In this document: positions 1 through 9,344 of the stretch, one piece after another
Layout: every line of letters begins with the position of its first letter
How positions within the stretch are numbered: the stretch's first letter is position 1
Source of the DNA: Lachnospiraceae bacterium
GTDB lineage: Bacteria; Bacillota; Clostridia; Lachnospirales; Lachnospiraceae
Length of the DNA: 33,714 nt
Assembly (NCBI GenBank): GCA_017513125.1
Contig: JAFWDI010000022.1
Coordinates: 1 to 33,714, forward strand
Reading direction: 5' to 3'
Notes under the pieces: generated by a model
Databases searched by the model: none
Told to the model about the DNA's origin: nothing
Seen by the model: only the letters and a program-made list of their open reading frames with translations
Position numbers and translations under genes: made by a program

Positions 1-567
1 CCAGTCGACCGGGGTCCGGTTTTCCGTGCGCTTATTATAACTGCCGAACGCCATGTTGTTCAGCTTCGCGGGCCGGTCGTGCGGGTCTTTCTTCTCGGCG
101 CTCTTCGCCATCATCAGGCCGATCTTCGCCGCCCCGTTCGGGCCGCTCGTGCCGCAGTAGACCGCCGCGTCGAAAGTCGAAGGATACTTCGCGGTGTAGG
201 CGCGGGTCAGGAACGACCCCATGCTGTGCCCGAACATCACGTAGGGCAGGCCCGGCAGCTCCGAGTGCCCGATCTCGTTCAGCTCGCGCATGTCCTTCAG
301 GAGCGAGTTCACGCCGTCGTCCCCGAAATAGCCGAGATCATCCTCAGAGGCGACCGACTCGCCGTGGCCCAGCAGATCCATGAAGTACACCGCATAGCCT
401 GCCTCCGTCAGCCGCTCCGCGAGCCACATGTAGCGCTCCTTATGCTCCGCCATGCCGTGCGTGATCTGCACGACGGCTTTCGGCTCGCCCTCGTCCGGCG
501 TCATCGAGCGCGCATGGATGTCGCAGAGCCCCGACGCGCTGGCAAAACAAAAGTCTTTCACGATCAT
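1..567 (-). CDS. Alpha/beta hydrolase, lysophospholipase-like (3' end cut by window edge)
   Basis: The first 189 residues are visible and the gene runs off the left edge. The fold is the serine alpha/beta hydrolase type of the monoacylglycerol lipase (Hydrolase_4) group. I see the oxyanion-side ITHGMAEH segment near residue 50, a MDLLGHG strand-turn, and the nucleophile elbow GHSMGS near residue 125. The catalytic Asp and His lie outside the window. The ATG at 567 was chosen because GGAGGAAGA lies just upstream on the minus strand. It is the last gene of a co-directional series after phosphoketolase, but about 170 bases with several hairpins separate the two, so it may have its own transcript. 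The family hydrolyses lipid esters; the actual substrate cannot be told. Confidence 0.85.
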   Translation of the reverse strand, partial: MIVKDFCFASASGLCDIHARSMTPDEGEPKAVVQITHGMAEHKERYMWLAERLTEAGYAVYFMDLLGHGESVASEDDLGYFGDDGVNSLLKDMRELNEIGHSELPGLPYVMFGHSMGSFLTRAYTAKYPSTFDAAVYCGTSGPNGAAKIGLMMAKSAEKKDPHDRPAKLNNMAFGSYNKRTENRTPVDW

Positions 568-593
568 GTTTTCTTCCTCCAAAAAAGGGGCGT

Positions 594-734
594 TTCGGAG
601 AAGCCTGATGCGTTCTCCTCCTGGGTCGCGTTCGGGCCCGTAGCCCGAACCGCGATCCGCCTGTCGGCGGACATGTCCCTGCTGCGCAGGCACATGCCAT
701 ATCGCTTCGGAGAACGCCTGATGCGTTCTCCTCC
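594..734 (-). repeat. Duplicated hairpin unit in the xfp to hydrolase gap, probable terminator region
   Basis: Two near-identical copies of a 28-29 base unit lie at 594-621 and 706-734; each contains an inverted repeat. In the right copy GGAGAACGC pairs perfectly with GCGTTCTCC around a 5-base loop; the left copy has one base less in an arm. Between them is another dyad around 628-650 (TTCGGGC with GCCCGAA). Reading on the minus strand, the left copy is followed by CCCC and six T, so it fits an intrinsic terminator for xfp. The role of the other hairpins is inferred only. Confidence 0.5.
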
Positions 735-736
735 GC

Positions 737-3121
737 TCAGTTCTTATCCCAGATCCAGGTCGCGACCTCCGGCAGGTCCACGCCGTACTTCGCGATGTAC
801 TGCTTATGCTCCACGAGTTTATCGCTCATCTTCTGATACAGATACGCACCGCGGTTCCCCAGCGAAGGCAGGTTCTTCAGCGCCTCCTGCACGAGGTGGA
901 AGCGGTCCAGGTCGTTCTGCACGCGCACGTCGAACGGAGTCGTGATCGTGCCCTCTTCCCGATAGCCGCGGACGTGCATCAGGCGGTTATTATGACGGCG
1001 GTAGGTCAGCTCATGAACGAGACTCGCGTAGCCGTGGAACGCGAAGATCACAGGCTTATCCGTCGTGAAGAGCATGTCGTACTCCGAGTCCGTCAGGCCG
1101 TGCGGATGCTCGGCGGCCGGCTGGAGTTTAAAGAGGTCGATGACATTGATAAAGCGGATCTTCACCTCGGGCAGCTCCTGATTCAGGATATACACCGCGG
1201 CCAGTGCCTCCATCGTCGGAGTCTCGCCCGCACATGCGAACACGATGTCGGGCTCCTGGCCCTGGTCGTTCGACGCCCAGTCCCAGATGCTGATGCCCTG
1301 CGAGCAATGCCGGATCGCCTCGTCCATCGTCAGCCACTGCGGACGCGGATGCTTCGAGGCCACGATGACATTCACGTAGTTCCTCGTCCGCATGCAGTGG
1401 TCGAACGTCGACAGCAGGCAGTTCGCGTCCGGCGGCAGGTAGAGTCTGACGACGTCGGCCTTTTTATTCGCGATGTGGTCCATGAAGCCCGGATCCTGAT
1501 GCGTGAAGCCGTTATGGTCCTGCTGCCAGACCGTGGAGGCCATGATCAGGTTCAGCGAGGCGATCTCCTCGCGCCACGGGATCTGATTGCAGACCTTCAG
1601 CCACTTCGCGTGCTGCGCCGCCATCGAGTCGATGATGCGGGCGAACGCCTCGTACGTCGCGAAGAAGCCATGGCGGCCGGTCAGCAGATATCCCTCGAGC
1701 CAGCCCTCGCACATGTGTTCGGACAGCATCGAGTCCATGATCCGGCCGGAACGTGACAGGAACTCGTCGTCCTCCTCGAGGATGCCGTTCCAGTCGCGGT
1801 TTTCGACTTCGAAGGCCGCGCTCAGACGGTTCGACGCGGTCTCGTCCGGGCCGAAGATCCGGAAGTTGCGGTTCTCCGCGTTCAGTTTCAGCAGGTCGCG
1901 AACGTAGTTTCCGAGCACGAGCATATCCTGGCCGTCCACGTCGCCGTGGCCCGGCACCGGGAACTCGTAGTCGCGGAAGTCGGGCAGCCGCAGTTCCTTC
2001 AGGAGCAGGCCGCCGTTCGCGTGCGGGTTCGCGCCGAGCCGGCGGTTTCCGGTCGGGCAGAGCTCCTCGAGCTCGGGAATCAGCCGGCCTTCGTCCGTGA
2101 AAAGTTCCTCGGGGCGATAGCTTCTCAGCCACTCCTCGAGCAGCGCCAGATGCTCCGGCTTATCCATCGCGATCGGGACCTGATGCGCCCGGAACGATCC
2201 CTCGACTTTCTTTCCGTCGACGGTCTTCGGGCCGGTCCAGCCCTTCGGGGTCCGCAGCACGATCATCGGCCACACCGGCCGCTCTGGGTCATTCTCCTCG
2301 CGCGCGTGCTTCTGGATCGCGCGGATCTCGCAGATCACCTCGTCCATGACTGCGGCCATCTTCCGGTGCATCTCCGCGGGGTCGTCGCCCTCGACGAAGT
2401 AAGGCCGCCAGCCGCAGCCGCGGAAGAAACTCTCGAGCTCCTCGCGCGGGATACGCGCGAAGATCGTCGGGTTCGCGATCTTAAATCCGTTCAGGTGAAG
2501 GATCGGCAGGACCGCTCCGTCGCTGATCGGGTTCAGGAATTTATTCGACTGCCAGGAGGTCGCCAGCGGGCCGGTCTCCGCCTCGCCGTCGCCCACGGTC
2601 ACGCAGGCGATCAGATCGGGATTGTCGAAGACCGCGCCGAACGCATGGGCGATGCCGTAGCCCAGCTCGCCGCCTTCATTGATCGAACCCGGAGTCTCGG
2701 GCGCGCAGTGGCTCGGCACGCCGCCCGGGAACGAGAACTGCTTGAACATCTTCTGCATGCCCTCGAGGTCGCGGCTGATGTTCGGGTAGACCTCGCTGTA
2801 GCTTCCCTCGAGCCAGGTGTTCGCGATGAAGAAGTTTCCGCCGTGGCCCGGGCCCGACAGCAGGATCATGTCCAGATCGTACTTCTTTATCACGCGGTTC
2901 AGGTGCGTGTACACGAAGTTATGCCCGGGAACCGTGCCCCAGTGGCCGACGATCTTTTTCTTAATCATCTCCGGCTTCAGCGGCTCCTTCAGCAGCGGAT
3001 CGTCCAGCAGGTAGAGCTGGCACGCGGACAGATAGTTCGCCGCGCGGAAATACGCGTCCATCTTCTGAAGGTATGCTTCGGTATCGTACAGTGTCTCGGC
3101 TTTTTTCTTTTTCGTACTCAT
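737..3121 (-). CDS. xfp: Phosphoketolase (xylulose-5-phosphate/fructose-6-phosphate)
   Basis: Thiamine-diphosphate enzyme that cleaves xylulose 5-phosphate or fructose 6-phosphate with phosphate to acetyl phosphate plus a triose or tetrose phosphate. The 794-residue length is normal for the family. Landmarks are [10 protein letters not shown] (about 60-69), LLSGPGHGG (about 87-95) and the cofactor-binding [10 protein letters not shown] (about 176-185). An upstream in-frame ATG at 3181 exists, but the ATG at 3121 has a GGAGAG ribosome binding site and starts with the lysine-rich N-terminus expected. It follows the flavodoxin gene by 38 bases, so co-transcription is likely. The enzyme gives a heterofermentative or bifid-type route to acetate and ATP in an anaerobe. 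Identification is firm; which sugar phosphate is preferred cannot be told. Confidence 0.97.
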   Translation of the reverse strand: MSTKKKKAETLYDTEAYLQKMDAYFRAANYLSACQLYLLDDPLLKEPLKPEMIKKKIVGHWGTVPGHNFVYTHLNRVIKKYDLDMILLSGPGHGGNFFIANTWLEGSYSEVYPNISRDLEGMQKMFKQFSFPGGVPSHCAPETPGSINEGGELGYGIAHAFGAVFDNPDLIACVTVGDGEAETGPLATSWQSNKFLNPISDGAVLPILHLNGFKIANPTIFARIPREELESFFRGCGWRPYFVEGDDPAEMHRKMAAVMDEVICEIRAIQKHAREENDPERPVWPMIVLRTPKGWTGPKTVDGKKVEGSFRAHQVPIAMDKPEHLALLEEWLRSYRPEELFTDEGRLIPELEELCPTGNRRLGANPHANGGLLLKELRLPDFRDYEFPVPGHGDVDGQDMLVLGNYVRDLLKLNAENRNFRIFGPDETASNRLSAAFEVENRDWNGILEEDDEFLSRSGRIMDSMLSEHMCEGWLEGYLLTGRHGFFATYEAFARIIDSMAAQHAKWLKVCNQIPWREEIASLNLIMASTVWQQDHNGFTHQDPGFMDHIANKKADVVRLYLPPDANCLLSTFDHCMRTRNYVNVIVASKHPRPQWLTMDEAIRHCSQGISIWDWASNDQGQEPDIVFACAGETPTMEALAAVYILNQELPEVKIRFINVIDLFKLQPAAEHPHGLTDSEYDMLFTTDKPVIFAFHGYASLVHELTYRRHNNRLMHVRGYREEGTITTPFDVRVQNDLDRFHLVQEALKNLPSLGNRGAYLYQKMSDKLVEHKQYIAKYGVDLPEVATWIWDKN

Positions 3122-3159
3122 AATGCTCTCCGTCCGCCGCGCTCGCCGGCGGTCTGTAC

Positions 3160-3639
3160 TCAGATATACTGTTTTACCCACGCTTCCATCTGGGCGCCCG
3201 CGAGGCGGTTCACCATCTTACCCGGCTTCCAGACCGTGGTCGGCGAACAGCTCGGATACAATGCCTCGTCCGTCGGGCCCCAGCCGCTTCCGCCGGAGGT
3301 CGCGAACGGCACGATGGTCTTCCCGGAGAAGTCCAGCGCCTCCAGGAACGTGTTTACGGCCTGCGGGCAGACCGCGCACCAGATCGGGAAGCCCAGGAAG
3401 ATCACGTCGTACTGCGCGATGTCGGGCAGGTCGTCCGTGATGATCGGCGGGCGAAATCCCTTCGTGTGCATCTCGACGACCGAGCGGCAGCGGAAATTCG
3501 GCCAGTAGACGTCCGCCTTCGTGTAGGGCTCGACGGGTTTGATCTCATAGAGGTCCGCGCCCGCGATAGCCGCGATCTCCTCCGCCTTTTTCTTCGTGCG
3601 GCCCTTCTCGGCCGAGAAATATACGACTAATGTTTTCAT
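3160..3639 (-). CDS. Flavodoxin-family protein
   Basis: A 159-residue flavodoxin-like FMN protein (flavodoxin_4 type). The N-terminal strand and phosphate loop read [19 protein letters not shown], where short flavodoxins have T/S-rich FMN phosphate contacts. [10 protein letters not shown] (about 104-113) is the first flavin-ring loop and [10 protein letters not shown] (about 128-137) the second. The start at 3639 overlaps the stop of the upstream DUF1858-like gene by ATGA, with GAGGAG just before it, so the two are translationally coupled. Proteins of this type shuttle electrons or act as quinone/nitro reductases. The neighbouring aldo/keto reductase with ferredoxin clusters suggests a redox role, but the partner is not shown. 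Confidence 0.88.
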   Translation of the reverse strand: MKTLVVYFSAEKGRTKKKAEEIAAIAGADLYEIKPVEPYTKADVYWPNFRCRSVVEMHTKGFRPPIITDDLPDIAQYDVIFLGFPIWCAVCPQAVNTFLEALDFSGKTIVPFATSGGSGWGPTDEALYPSCSPTTVWKPGKMVNRLAGAQMEAWVKQYI

Positions 3640-3857
3640 CCCTCACTCCTCATTTCCAAAAGCATATTCAGCGAATCCACGGTGATCCCGACATTGTCCG
3701 GATAATACCCGAAGTCGAGCATCGCCTTCTCCAGCGTGTCGTCGTAGTGCGCGGGGCCCTCCAGTGCATTGATCCCCTGCCTCGAGAGCGTGGTCTCCAG
3801 GAACGGATCCAGATCGAAGATCTCACGCAGCGTCATATCCTTCGTGATCTTTCCCAT
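3636..3857 (-). CDS. DUF1858-like small protein
   Basis: A 73-residue protein resembling the DUF1858 (ScdA N-terminal-like) domain. It starts with the family-like KITKDMTLREIFDLDP and has a short helix-turn organisation. The Cys pair seen in many DUF1858 members (GxxCxGC) is absent: the matching stretch reads RQGINALEGP. It is translated from ATG at 3857, with AAAGGAG six bases upstream. Its stop overlaps the flavodoxin start by four bases. The pairing with flavodoxin suggests a redox accessory role, which is inference. A second DUF1858-like protein lies at 27920-28165. Confidence 0.75.
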   Translation of the reverse strand: MGKITKDMTLREIFDLDPFLETTLSRQGINALEGPAHYDDTLEKAMLDFGYYPDNVGITVDSLNMLLEMRSEG

Positions 3858-3935
3858 GAAAAACTCCTTTCCCCGCCCGCCGGAGCGGGCATCCGATCCG
3901 GCATTTCCCCGCGATGGGCAATGCCGTCATTCCGA

Positions 3936-5117
3936 TCATTTTTTGATGAAAAACTTTCTTCCGACCGCGCCCGCGACCGCCATCGGCGGGGGCAGCAGGG
4001 CTTTCCTCGCGGTCTTCAGCTCTTCGATCACATGGATCCCCTGCGGGCAGATGCGCTCGCACTTTCCGCAGCCGACGCAGTTTTTCGGATCCACGCTGTC
4101 CTTTCTCAATGCCACGGTCTTCAGGTAATCCGTCCGGCCGGACATCTTGCTTTCGATGTACATGCTATTATAGCACCGGAACGTGCCGGGGATATCGATT
4201 CCCTGCGGGCAGGGCATGCAGTAGCGGCAGCCTGTGCAGGGGACTTTCGTCTTTTCATTTATCGCGTCGCGGATGGCGGCGATCAGCGCGTGATCCTCCT
4301 CCGTGAGCATGCCCGGTTCGGACTCCGAGGCCGTGAAGCAGTTCTCCTGCACCATCGCGAGCGAATTCATGCCGGAAAGCACGCAGGTCACCTCCGGCTG
4401 GTCCCAGAGCCAGCGGAAGGCGAGCTCCGCGGCGCTGCGGCCCTTTGCGTCGTCCGCGACCAGTTTCCGCGCCTTCTCGGGCAGTCCGTTTACCAGACGC
4501 CCGCCGCGCAGCGGCTCCATGATCACGACCGGAATGCCTTTCGCCGCGGCGGCCCGCAGTCCGGCGCGCCCGGCCTGGGTGACCTCGTCCAGGTAATTAT
4601 ACTGGATCTGGCACATGTCCCAGTCGTAATCGTTCAGGATCTGCTGAAAGACGTCCGTGTTCCCGTGGAACGAGAACCCGATGTTCCGGATCCGGCCGGC
4701 GGCCTTCTGCCGCGCGATCCAGTCCTCGATGCCCAGGCGTTTCAGGCGGTTCCAGCCCTCCAGATCCGTCAGCATGTGCATCAGGTAGTAATCGACGTAG
4801 TCCGTCTTCAGGCGCGAGAGTTCCTCGTCGAAATATTTGTCGATCGACTCCGCCTTCCGCACCAGATACTGCGGCAGCTTCGTCGCGATCTTCACCTTCT
4901 CCCGCAGGCCGTTCCGCGCGAAGATCTCGCCGACGGCGGCTTCACTGCCGGGATACAGGTACGCGGTGTCGAAATAGTTCACTCCCGCCTCATAGGCGCA
5001 GAGCAGTTCCTTTTCGGCTTTCTCCAGATCGATGCCCGTTCCTTTTCTGGTGAATCTCATGCAGCCGTAACCGAGGATCGAGACGGGATCTCCGTGTTTG
5101 TCCGTGCGATATTTCAT
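3936..5117 (-). CDS. Aldo/keto reductase with C-terminal 4Fe-4S ferredoxin clusters
   Basis: A 393-residue protein with an N-terminal aldo/keto reductase barrel and a C-terminal ferredoxin-like tail. The reductase catalytic set appears as FDTAYLYPG (Asp and Tyr near 50-55), TKLP (Lys near 80) and YLMHML (His near 114). The tail carries CTGCRYCMPCPQGI and NCVGCGKCERICP, giving two cubane-type cluster motifs. Two adjacent ATG codons occur at 5120 and 5117. GGAGG sits only three bases before the first, so the second is preferred. This architecture is common in anaerobic Clostridia as an AKR that probably draws electrons from ferredoxin as well as NAD(P)H; the substrate is unknown. It is followed after 78 bases by the DUF1858-like/flavodoxin pair. 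Confidence 0.93.
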   Translation of the reverse strand: MKYRTDKHGDPVSILGYGCMRFTRKGTGIDLEKAEKELLCAYEAGVNYFDTAYLYPGSEAAVGEIFARNGLREKVKIATKLPQYLVRKAESIDKYFDEELSRLKTDYVDYYLMHMLTDLEGWNRLKRLGIEDWIARQKAAGRIRNIGFSFHGNTDVFQQILNDYDWDMCQIQYNYLDEVTQAGRAGLRAAAAKGIPVVIMEPLRGGRLVNGLPEKARKLVADDAKGRSAAELAFRWLWDQPEVTCVLSGMNSLAMVQENCFTASESEPGMLTEEDHALIAAIRDAINEKTKVPCTGCRYCMPCPQGIDIPGTFRCYNSMYIESKMSGRTDYLKTVALRKDSVDPKNCVGCGKCERICPQGIHVIEELKTARKALLPPPMAVAGAVGRKFFIKK

Positions 5118-5201
5118 CATTTACCTCCTCAGGGACCGTCGGGGCTCCGTCTTAAGCTTCATGCGAACTCCGCGGCTGCGCCGGCATGGCGCGCCGCCGT
5201 C

Positions 5202-6131
5202 TCACTCTTTAAACAGAAAGAAGACGAAGCACCAGACCGCCAGAAACGCCAGCAGGCCAATGCCCAGCGCGATCACCGCATCGATCTGGTTCAGGATGGC
5301 TGCCAGCCGCTGCTGCACGCCCATTGCCACCACGAACATACCGGCGATCATCACGATCAGGCTGACGATCATGGTCTCCGCCAGATGGTTCAGGAAGTAC
5401 GTTAATCCTGTTACCCTTTCGAAAAATTTCATGACCCTGCCTTCCGGTCTGCACATCATGACTATCTCGAGCACGACGGCGACGATCGTCACGATCGACG
5501 CCACCGCCGCGACGATCAGATTCACGACGACTTCTCCCTGACTCGAGATCCTCGGCAGCAGCGCGGAATAGACCAGCCACTGGACCACCACGGTCAAAAC
5601 CGCGGCGAACGCCTGCATGACCCACCACCACAGCCATTTCAGGGGGAGAAAGGTTATGACCAGTTCAATGACCTTCTGAAACAGTTTGGCGACCACGGTC
5701 AGGACGATCACTCTTCCGAACGTCGCGATCAGTACGATGATTCCGGCCAGGTCGGAAGCACTCAGCCTCAGGCCGTCGGCCAGGGCATTGATCATATCCA
5801 TCGGCAGCGTTTCCGCCCAGGCCAGCACATTCCCGCCGTTCAGGGCCGTGCCGACCGCGCTGCTCGCTCCCGAGAAATCCCGCCCGAAAGGCATGGACCC
5901 CAGGAACACGCTCATGGACGAGATGTCCGAGTCCTGAGAAGCGAAGAAGAAGGCCAGATAGACGAACACGAGCAGGAACAGCGGAATCGACCAGTGCCCC
6001 GCCTTCTTTACGTCGAACCCGGAGGACATGACGTACAGGATGATACCGGTCACCATCAGTATCATCCCTGTCCAGAGAAGGAACGTCATCCCCCATGAAC
6101 TGGTAATAAAATCACGAAACAATATCAGCAT
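5202..6131 (-). CDS. Polytopic membrane protein, unrecognised
   Basis: A 309-residue hydrophobic protein that I do not recognise. About seven membrane segments are visible: roughly 13-35, 47-66, 127-150, 160-195 (long, including LKWLWWWVMQAF), 205-230, 252-275 and 284-306. A hydrophilic loop of about 60 residues (about 67-125), rich in Ser, Asp and Gly, lies between the second and third. No ATPase, transporter or protease motif is evident. The start has AAAGGTGA upstream. It is 45 bases downstream of the dehydratase/activator gene and about 85 bases upstream of the aldo/keto reductase gene, so it could be co-transcribed, but no function follows from this. Confidence 0.8.
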   Translation of the reverse strand: MLILFRDFITSSWGMTFLLWTGMILMVTGIILYVMSSGFDVKKAGHWSIPLFLLVFVYLAFFFASQDSDISSMSVFLGSMPFGRDFSGASSAVGTALNGGNVLAWAETLPMDMINALADGLRLSASDLAGIIVLIATFGRVIVLTVVAKLFQKVIELVITFLPLKWLWWWVMQAFAAVLTVVVQWLVYSALLPRISSQGEVVVNLIVAAVASIVTIVAVVLEIVMMCRPEGRVMKFFERVTGLTYFLNHLAETMIVSLIVMIAGMFVVAMGVQQRLAAILNQIDAVIALGIGLLAFLAVWCFVFFLFKE

Positions 6132-6176
6132 GAATCACCTTTCCGAAGTCTCGCTTCACAGTTTTCCTCAGGCGCA

Positions 6177-8021
6177 TCAGTTTTCTTTCATCGCGTACAG
6201 GGCCGCGCCGATCGCACCCGCCAGATCCGGATGCTCCGCGATCTTCACGGGCGCGCCCACGCCGGCCGAGAGTTCGGCGGCCACGCCGGCATTGCGTGCG
6301 ACCCCGCCCGTCATCAGGTACGGCGGCTCGCTGCCCATGCGCAGCGCCATGGCGGACGTCTTCTTCGCGACGGCCTTATTCAGCGCGTGGATGATGTCCG
6401 GCGTCTCGGCGTTCTCCGCGACCAGCGACACGACCTCCGACTCCGCGAAGACCGTGCAGGTCGACGAGATCGTGAGGTCCTTCTTCCAGGAAAGGCCGGC
6501 AGCCGACATCGCGTCCATATCCGTCTCGAGCGTCCGCGCCATGTTCTCGAGGAAGCGGCCGGTGCCCGCGGCGCACTTGTCATTCATGATGAAGTTCCGG
6601 ACGTTTCCTTCCTCGTCCAGAATGATCACCTTCGAATCCTGCCCGCCGATGTCAATGATCGTACGCGCGGCCGGGTCCATGTAGTGCGCCCCGCGCGCGT
6701 GGCAGCTGATCTCGGTCTTCACGTCATCCGCGAAACCGATGCTGTCCCGCCCGTAGCCGGTCGCGGTGATCTGCCGGATGCCCGCGGGGTCGTGCCCGTC
6801 TGCCGCGAGCCGTTCCTTCAGCCCCGCCAGAGCGCGCTCCGCCGCCGGTCCGGCCTTCGGGCCGGTGCGCAGGGTCAGGGAGGCCAGGAGCCGTCCTTCG
6901 CGGTCGAGAGCCGCGATATTCGTCGTCGTGGAACCGCTGTCGATCCCCACATAGATCTCTTCCGTCATATCCTCTCCGTTCACTGTTTTATCGGGATCCC
7001 CGGCCGATGCTCCGCGGGTCTTCGCCCGCACGCCGTACATCCCGCGCAGTGTCTCGTTAAACGCCTCGATCCTCGTCGCGAGCTGGCCGGAACTCTGGTC
7101 CGTGTAGTCGCTCTCGATCTTCAGGAGCGGCACCCGCGCCGTCTTCGCGGTCTGCGAAAATTCGAAGCTGTAGTAGTCGCAGAACCGCACGGTCTCGTAA
7201 ACGATGCCCGCCAGTCCCGGGATCGCCGTGAGTTCCGCCCGCCGGCCGGTATCCATCATCCGCGTGCAGGGGATCTGGGACAGGAGCGCCCGCGCGTAGG
7301 CGGAAAACAGTTCTTCATCGGGCAGTGTCCCCGCCTCCAGCCGCTCTCCGAAGTCCGCGGGCGGCGCGGGCAATGTCCGCACCCCGCCGCAGGTCAGATC
7401 CCTCACCGGCAGACAGAGCCCGTCGGTGATGCGCACCATGAGTCCGTCCGGCACGCGCGCCCCGAGGACCGCGACGAAAGGCTCCGCCTCTTCCCCGACG
7501 CCTCCGCGCAGCTGCGCCCAGAGGTCCGAGGCGGCCTGCCACTCGTCCAGAAGCCGCCTGCGCTCCCATGTGCCGCGCCGCAGCGGGGCCCCTGCTTCCG
7601 TTCCGGCCGGATCGTCCCCGCCGTCCGCGTGCGCCTCATATTCCCGCGCGAGCCGTTCCAGCTCGCCGGCATAGAGCCGGACCGCCGCGTCCGTGTCCGT
7701 ATGCGGCAGATCCAGCATGAATGCGAACTCCATCCCGGACAGGTCCGAGCTGTCCCAGACCCGCCGGATCGAATCGCAGCAGTTCGTCAGGATCAGCTCC
7801 CTCTGCCCGCGGGTCTGCCCGCAGCCCTCGCAGCCGGCGCAGTCCCACTCCCCGGCGCGCACCAGCGCGTCGGTCAGCATCTTCGCGTGAGAGCAGACGT
7901 TCGGGTGGATGAGCCGGTCCGAGCGGTCGAAGTCCGCCGCCTCGGTGTTCGGCGCCTCGAGCGAAGCTCCCAGCGCGGTCAGCAGTTCGACCGGAGTATA
8001 TTTGCAGAGATACGTCAACAT
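6177..8021 (-). CDS. 2-hydroxyacyl-CoA dehydratase subunit fused to activator ATPase
   Basis: A 614-residue fusion. Residues 1 to about 340 resemble an HgdB/FldC-type dehydratase subunit, with cluster-type cysteines in NVCSHAKML (43), CAGCEGCGQ (61-68) and LTNCCDSIRRVWD (81-82). Residues from about 352 form a complete HgdC/BcrA-type activator: GIDSGSTTT phosphate loop (360-367), DIGGQDSK, and the dimer-bridging cluster cysteines in NDKCAAGTG (483) and SSTCTVFAE (522). The activator uses ATP to drive an electron into the dehydratase, which removes water from a 2-hydroxyacyl-CoA. The ATG at 8021 was chosen over an upstream ATG at 8213 because AAGGAGGT lies five bases before it, and it overlaps the preceding gene by seven bases. 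A further ATG at 6968 has its own GGAGAGG and could give a free 263-residue activator. Substrate unknown. Confidence 0.9.
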   Translation of the reverse strand: MLTYLCKYTPVELLTALGASLEAPNTEAADFDRSDRLIHPNVCSHAKMLTDALVRAGEWDCAGCEGCGQTRGQRELILTNCCDSIRRVWDSSDLSGMEFAFMLDLPHTDTDAAVRLYAGELERLAREYEAHADGGDDPAGTEAGAPLRRGTWERRRLLDEWQAASDLWAQLRGGVGEEAEPFVAVLGARVPDGLMVRITDGLCLPVRDLTCGGVRTLPAPPADFGERLEAGTLPDEELFSAYARALLSQIPCTRMMDTGRRAELTAIPGLAGIVYETVRFCDYYSFEFSQTAKTARVPLLKIESDYTDQSSGQLATRIEAFNETLRGMYGVRAKTRGASAGDPDKTVNGEDMTEEIYVGIDSGSTTTNIAALDREGRLLASLTLRTGPKAGPAAERALAGLKERLAADGHDPAGIRQITATGYGRDSIGFADDVKTEISCHARGAHYMDPAARTIIDIGGQDSKVIILDEEGNVRNFIMNDKCAAGTGRFLENMARTLETDMDAMSAAGLSWKKDLTISSTCTVFAESEVVSLVAENAETPDIIHALNKAVAKKTSAMALRMGSEPPYLMTGGVARNAGVAAELSAGVGAPVKIAEHPDLAGAIGAALYAMKEN

Positions 8022-9325
8022 GCCGCACCTCCTTCTCCGGCGCCGGCCTGCGTCAGCATCTCGGTGAACGCCCGGCAGCGCGTCAGGATCTGACCCCCGC
8101 CGCCGTTCGCACGGTCCGCCGCGTCGCCGTCGACGATCAGCGTCGGGATCCCGTTCTCCTCGAGCACTTTCTTCGCGCGCACCGCGATACCCTGGGTCTG
8201 CTTGCATCCCCACTGGCAGAAAACGACCGCGCCGTCGGCCTTCATGGACCGCGCTTTCTCGAGCGTCGCTTCGATGCGGCGCTCGCCCGCTCCGTTGAAC
8301 GTGTCATATACGAGCCTGCGCGCCATGCTCTCGTAGGGCTTCCAGGGATCCGGCTCCGGCATCTCCCAGCCGCAGCCGAGCACGTCATAGGCCATGTCGC
8401 AGCCGATGATCTCGACGTTCTCATACTGGAAGACCTGCTTCAGGTCGTCCTGCCAGTTCGGGGTCACATGCATCCATAACACCCGTTTTCTGTCGCCGAT
8501 GTCCTTCGCTTTCCGCAGATCGGCGAGCAGCATGCGGCTGTAGGTCTCGGCCTCGGCATTGCCCAGAAAGATGTGGTTTGCGATCGAACTCAGAAGCTCC
8601 GGCGTCAGCGTCTCCGGCAGGTGTTTCTCCGGGCGCATCGCCAGGTAATCGAGATAATTATTCAGCGTCCGGCCGCTCCGGGCCACCGCCTCGCGCAGCT
8701 TCTCCTCCGAAAGCTTCCGGTGCGCGGCCTCCTCTACCGCGGGCACGAGCGCGCGCAGCTGATCGGCCACATAGGCCACCGACTCCTCAGAGACCGAGTA
8801 CGGGACGTCAATGACATGATGCGGCACGCCCCAGTGCCCCGCGATCTCGCGGAACGTCAGCTGGTTCGCGTCACAGGCCAGCGTGGTGTTCACGACCAGC
8901 GCGGGAGGCGCGCAGACCCCGGACTCGCAGGCTCCGATCAGGGCCTTATGGATCGAGCAGAGCGTCTCGGGCGTCCCGTTCCGCTCGGCCGTGTCGAGGA
9001 ACGCGCGTTCCGCGGCCGTGCAGACGATGTAAATGGAGAATGCCTCCGGGGTCATCACCTTCATGTCCATCGCGTGGAAGATCTCGCAGGGCATGAAAAT
9101 ATTCACGAAGGCAGCGTCCTTCGAGTTCCGGATCATCTTCGACAGGAGGTTCGAAACGACCGCCTGCAGGTACTCCTGCGAGGCGCAGCGTTCTTTCGAC
9201 GGGAAATGCGAGCCTTTCCAGCCCACGAGCGACCAGGCGGCCGCGAGCATGCGGCGCGCGACTGCAGGGCGGGAGTCGACTTTCCCGCTGATGTGATCGC
9301 CGAGTTTTTCAATCATGGAATTCAT
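8015..9325 (-). CDS. 2-hydroxyacyl-CoA dehydratase subunit (HgdB/YjiM-like)
   Basis: A 436-residue iron-sulfur dehydratase subunit of the HgdB/FldB/YjiM family, which eliminates water from 2-hydroxyacyl-CoA esters in amino-acid or lactate fermentation. Candidate cluster ligands are in SKERCASQEY (47), NIFMPCEIFH (80) and FCQWGCKQTQG near the C-terminus. The downstream gene supplies the second subunit plus activator, and the two overlap by seven bases. The start is unusual. The ATG at 9325 has no Shine-Dalgarno sequence, an in-frame TGA lies 15 bases upstream, and an extended -10 box ends seven bases before it, so the mRNA should begin at or near the start codon. An internal ATG at 9316 also lacks a ribosome binding site. 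Substrate cannot be told from sequence. Confidence 0.9.
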   Translation of the reverse strand: MNSMIEKLGDHISGKVDSRPAVARRMLAAAWSLVGWKGSHFPSKERCASQEYLQAVVSNLLSKMIRNSKDAAFVNIFMPCEIFHAMDMKVMTPEAFSIYIVCTAAERAFLDTAERNGTPETLCSIHKALIGACESGVCAPPALVVNTTLACDANQLTFREIAGHWGVPHHVIDVPYSVSEESVAYVADQLRALVPAVEEAAHRKLSEEKLREAVARSGRTLNNYLDYLAMRPEKHLPETLTPELLSSIANHIFLGNAEAETYSRMLLADLRKAKDIGDRKRVLWMHVTPNWQDDLKQVFQYENVEIIGCDMAYDVLGCGWEMPEPDPWKPYESMARRLVYDTFNGAGERRIEATLEKARSMKADGAVVFCQWGCKQTQGIAVRAKKVLEENGIPTLIVDGDAADRANGGGGQILTRCRAFTEMLTQAGAGEGGAAC

Positions 9326-9331
9326 GCGGCT

Positions 9332-9340
9332 ATTATATCA
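9332..9340 (-). promoter_or_regulatory. Extended -10 promoter, probably leaderless
   Basis: The minus strand reads TGATATAATA, an extended -10 (TGnTATAAT). There is no good -35 at 17 bases. The predicted transcription start falls on or next to the A of the dehydratase ATG at 9325. Confidence 0.65.
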
Positions 9341-9344
9341 CAGG

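Noticed and set aside
1946..3508. Plus-strand open frame of 520 codons across xfp and the flavodoxin gene
   Set aside because: It lies opposite two genes with firm identities, lacks a ribosome binding site, and its sequence is low-complexity Arg/Leu/Val.
3875..3890. Hairpin GCCCGC/GCGGGC before the DUF1858-like gene as a terminator
   Set aside because: The stem is only six bases and is not followed by a T run on the coding strand; it sits just before the ribosome binding site of a probably co-transcribed gene.
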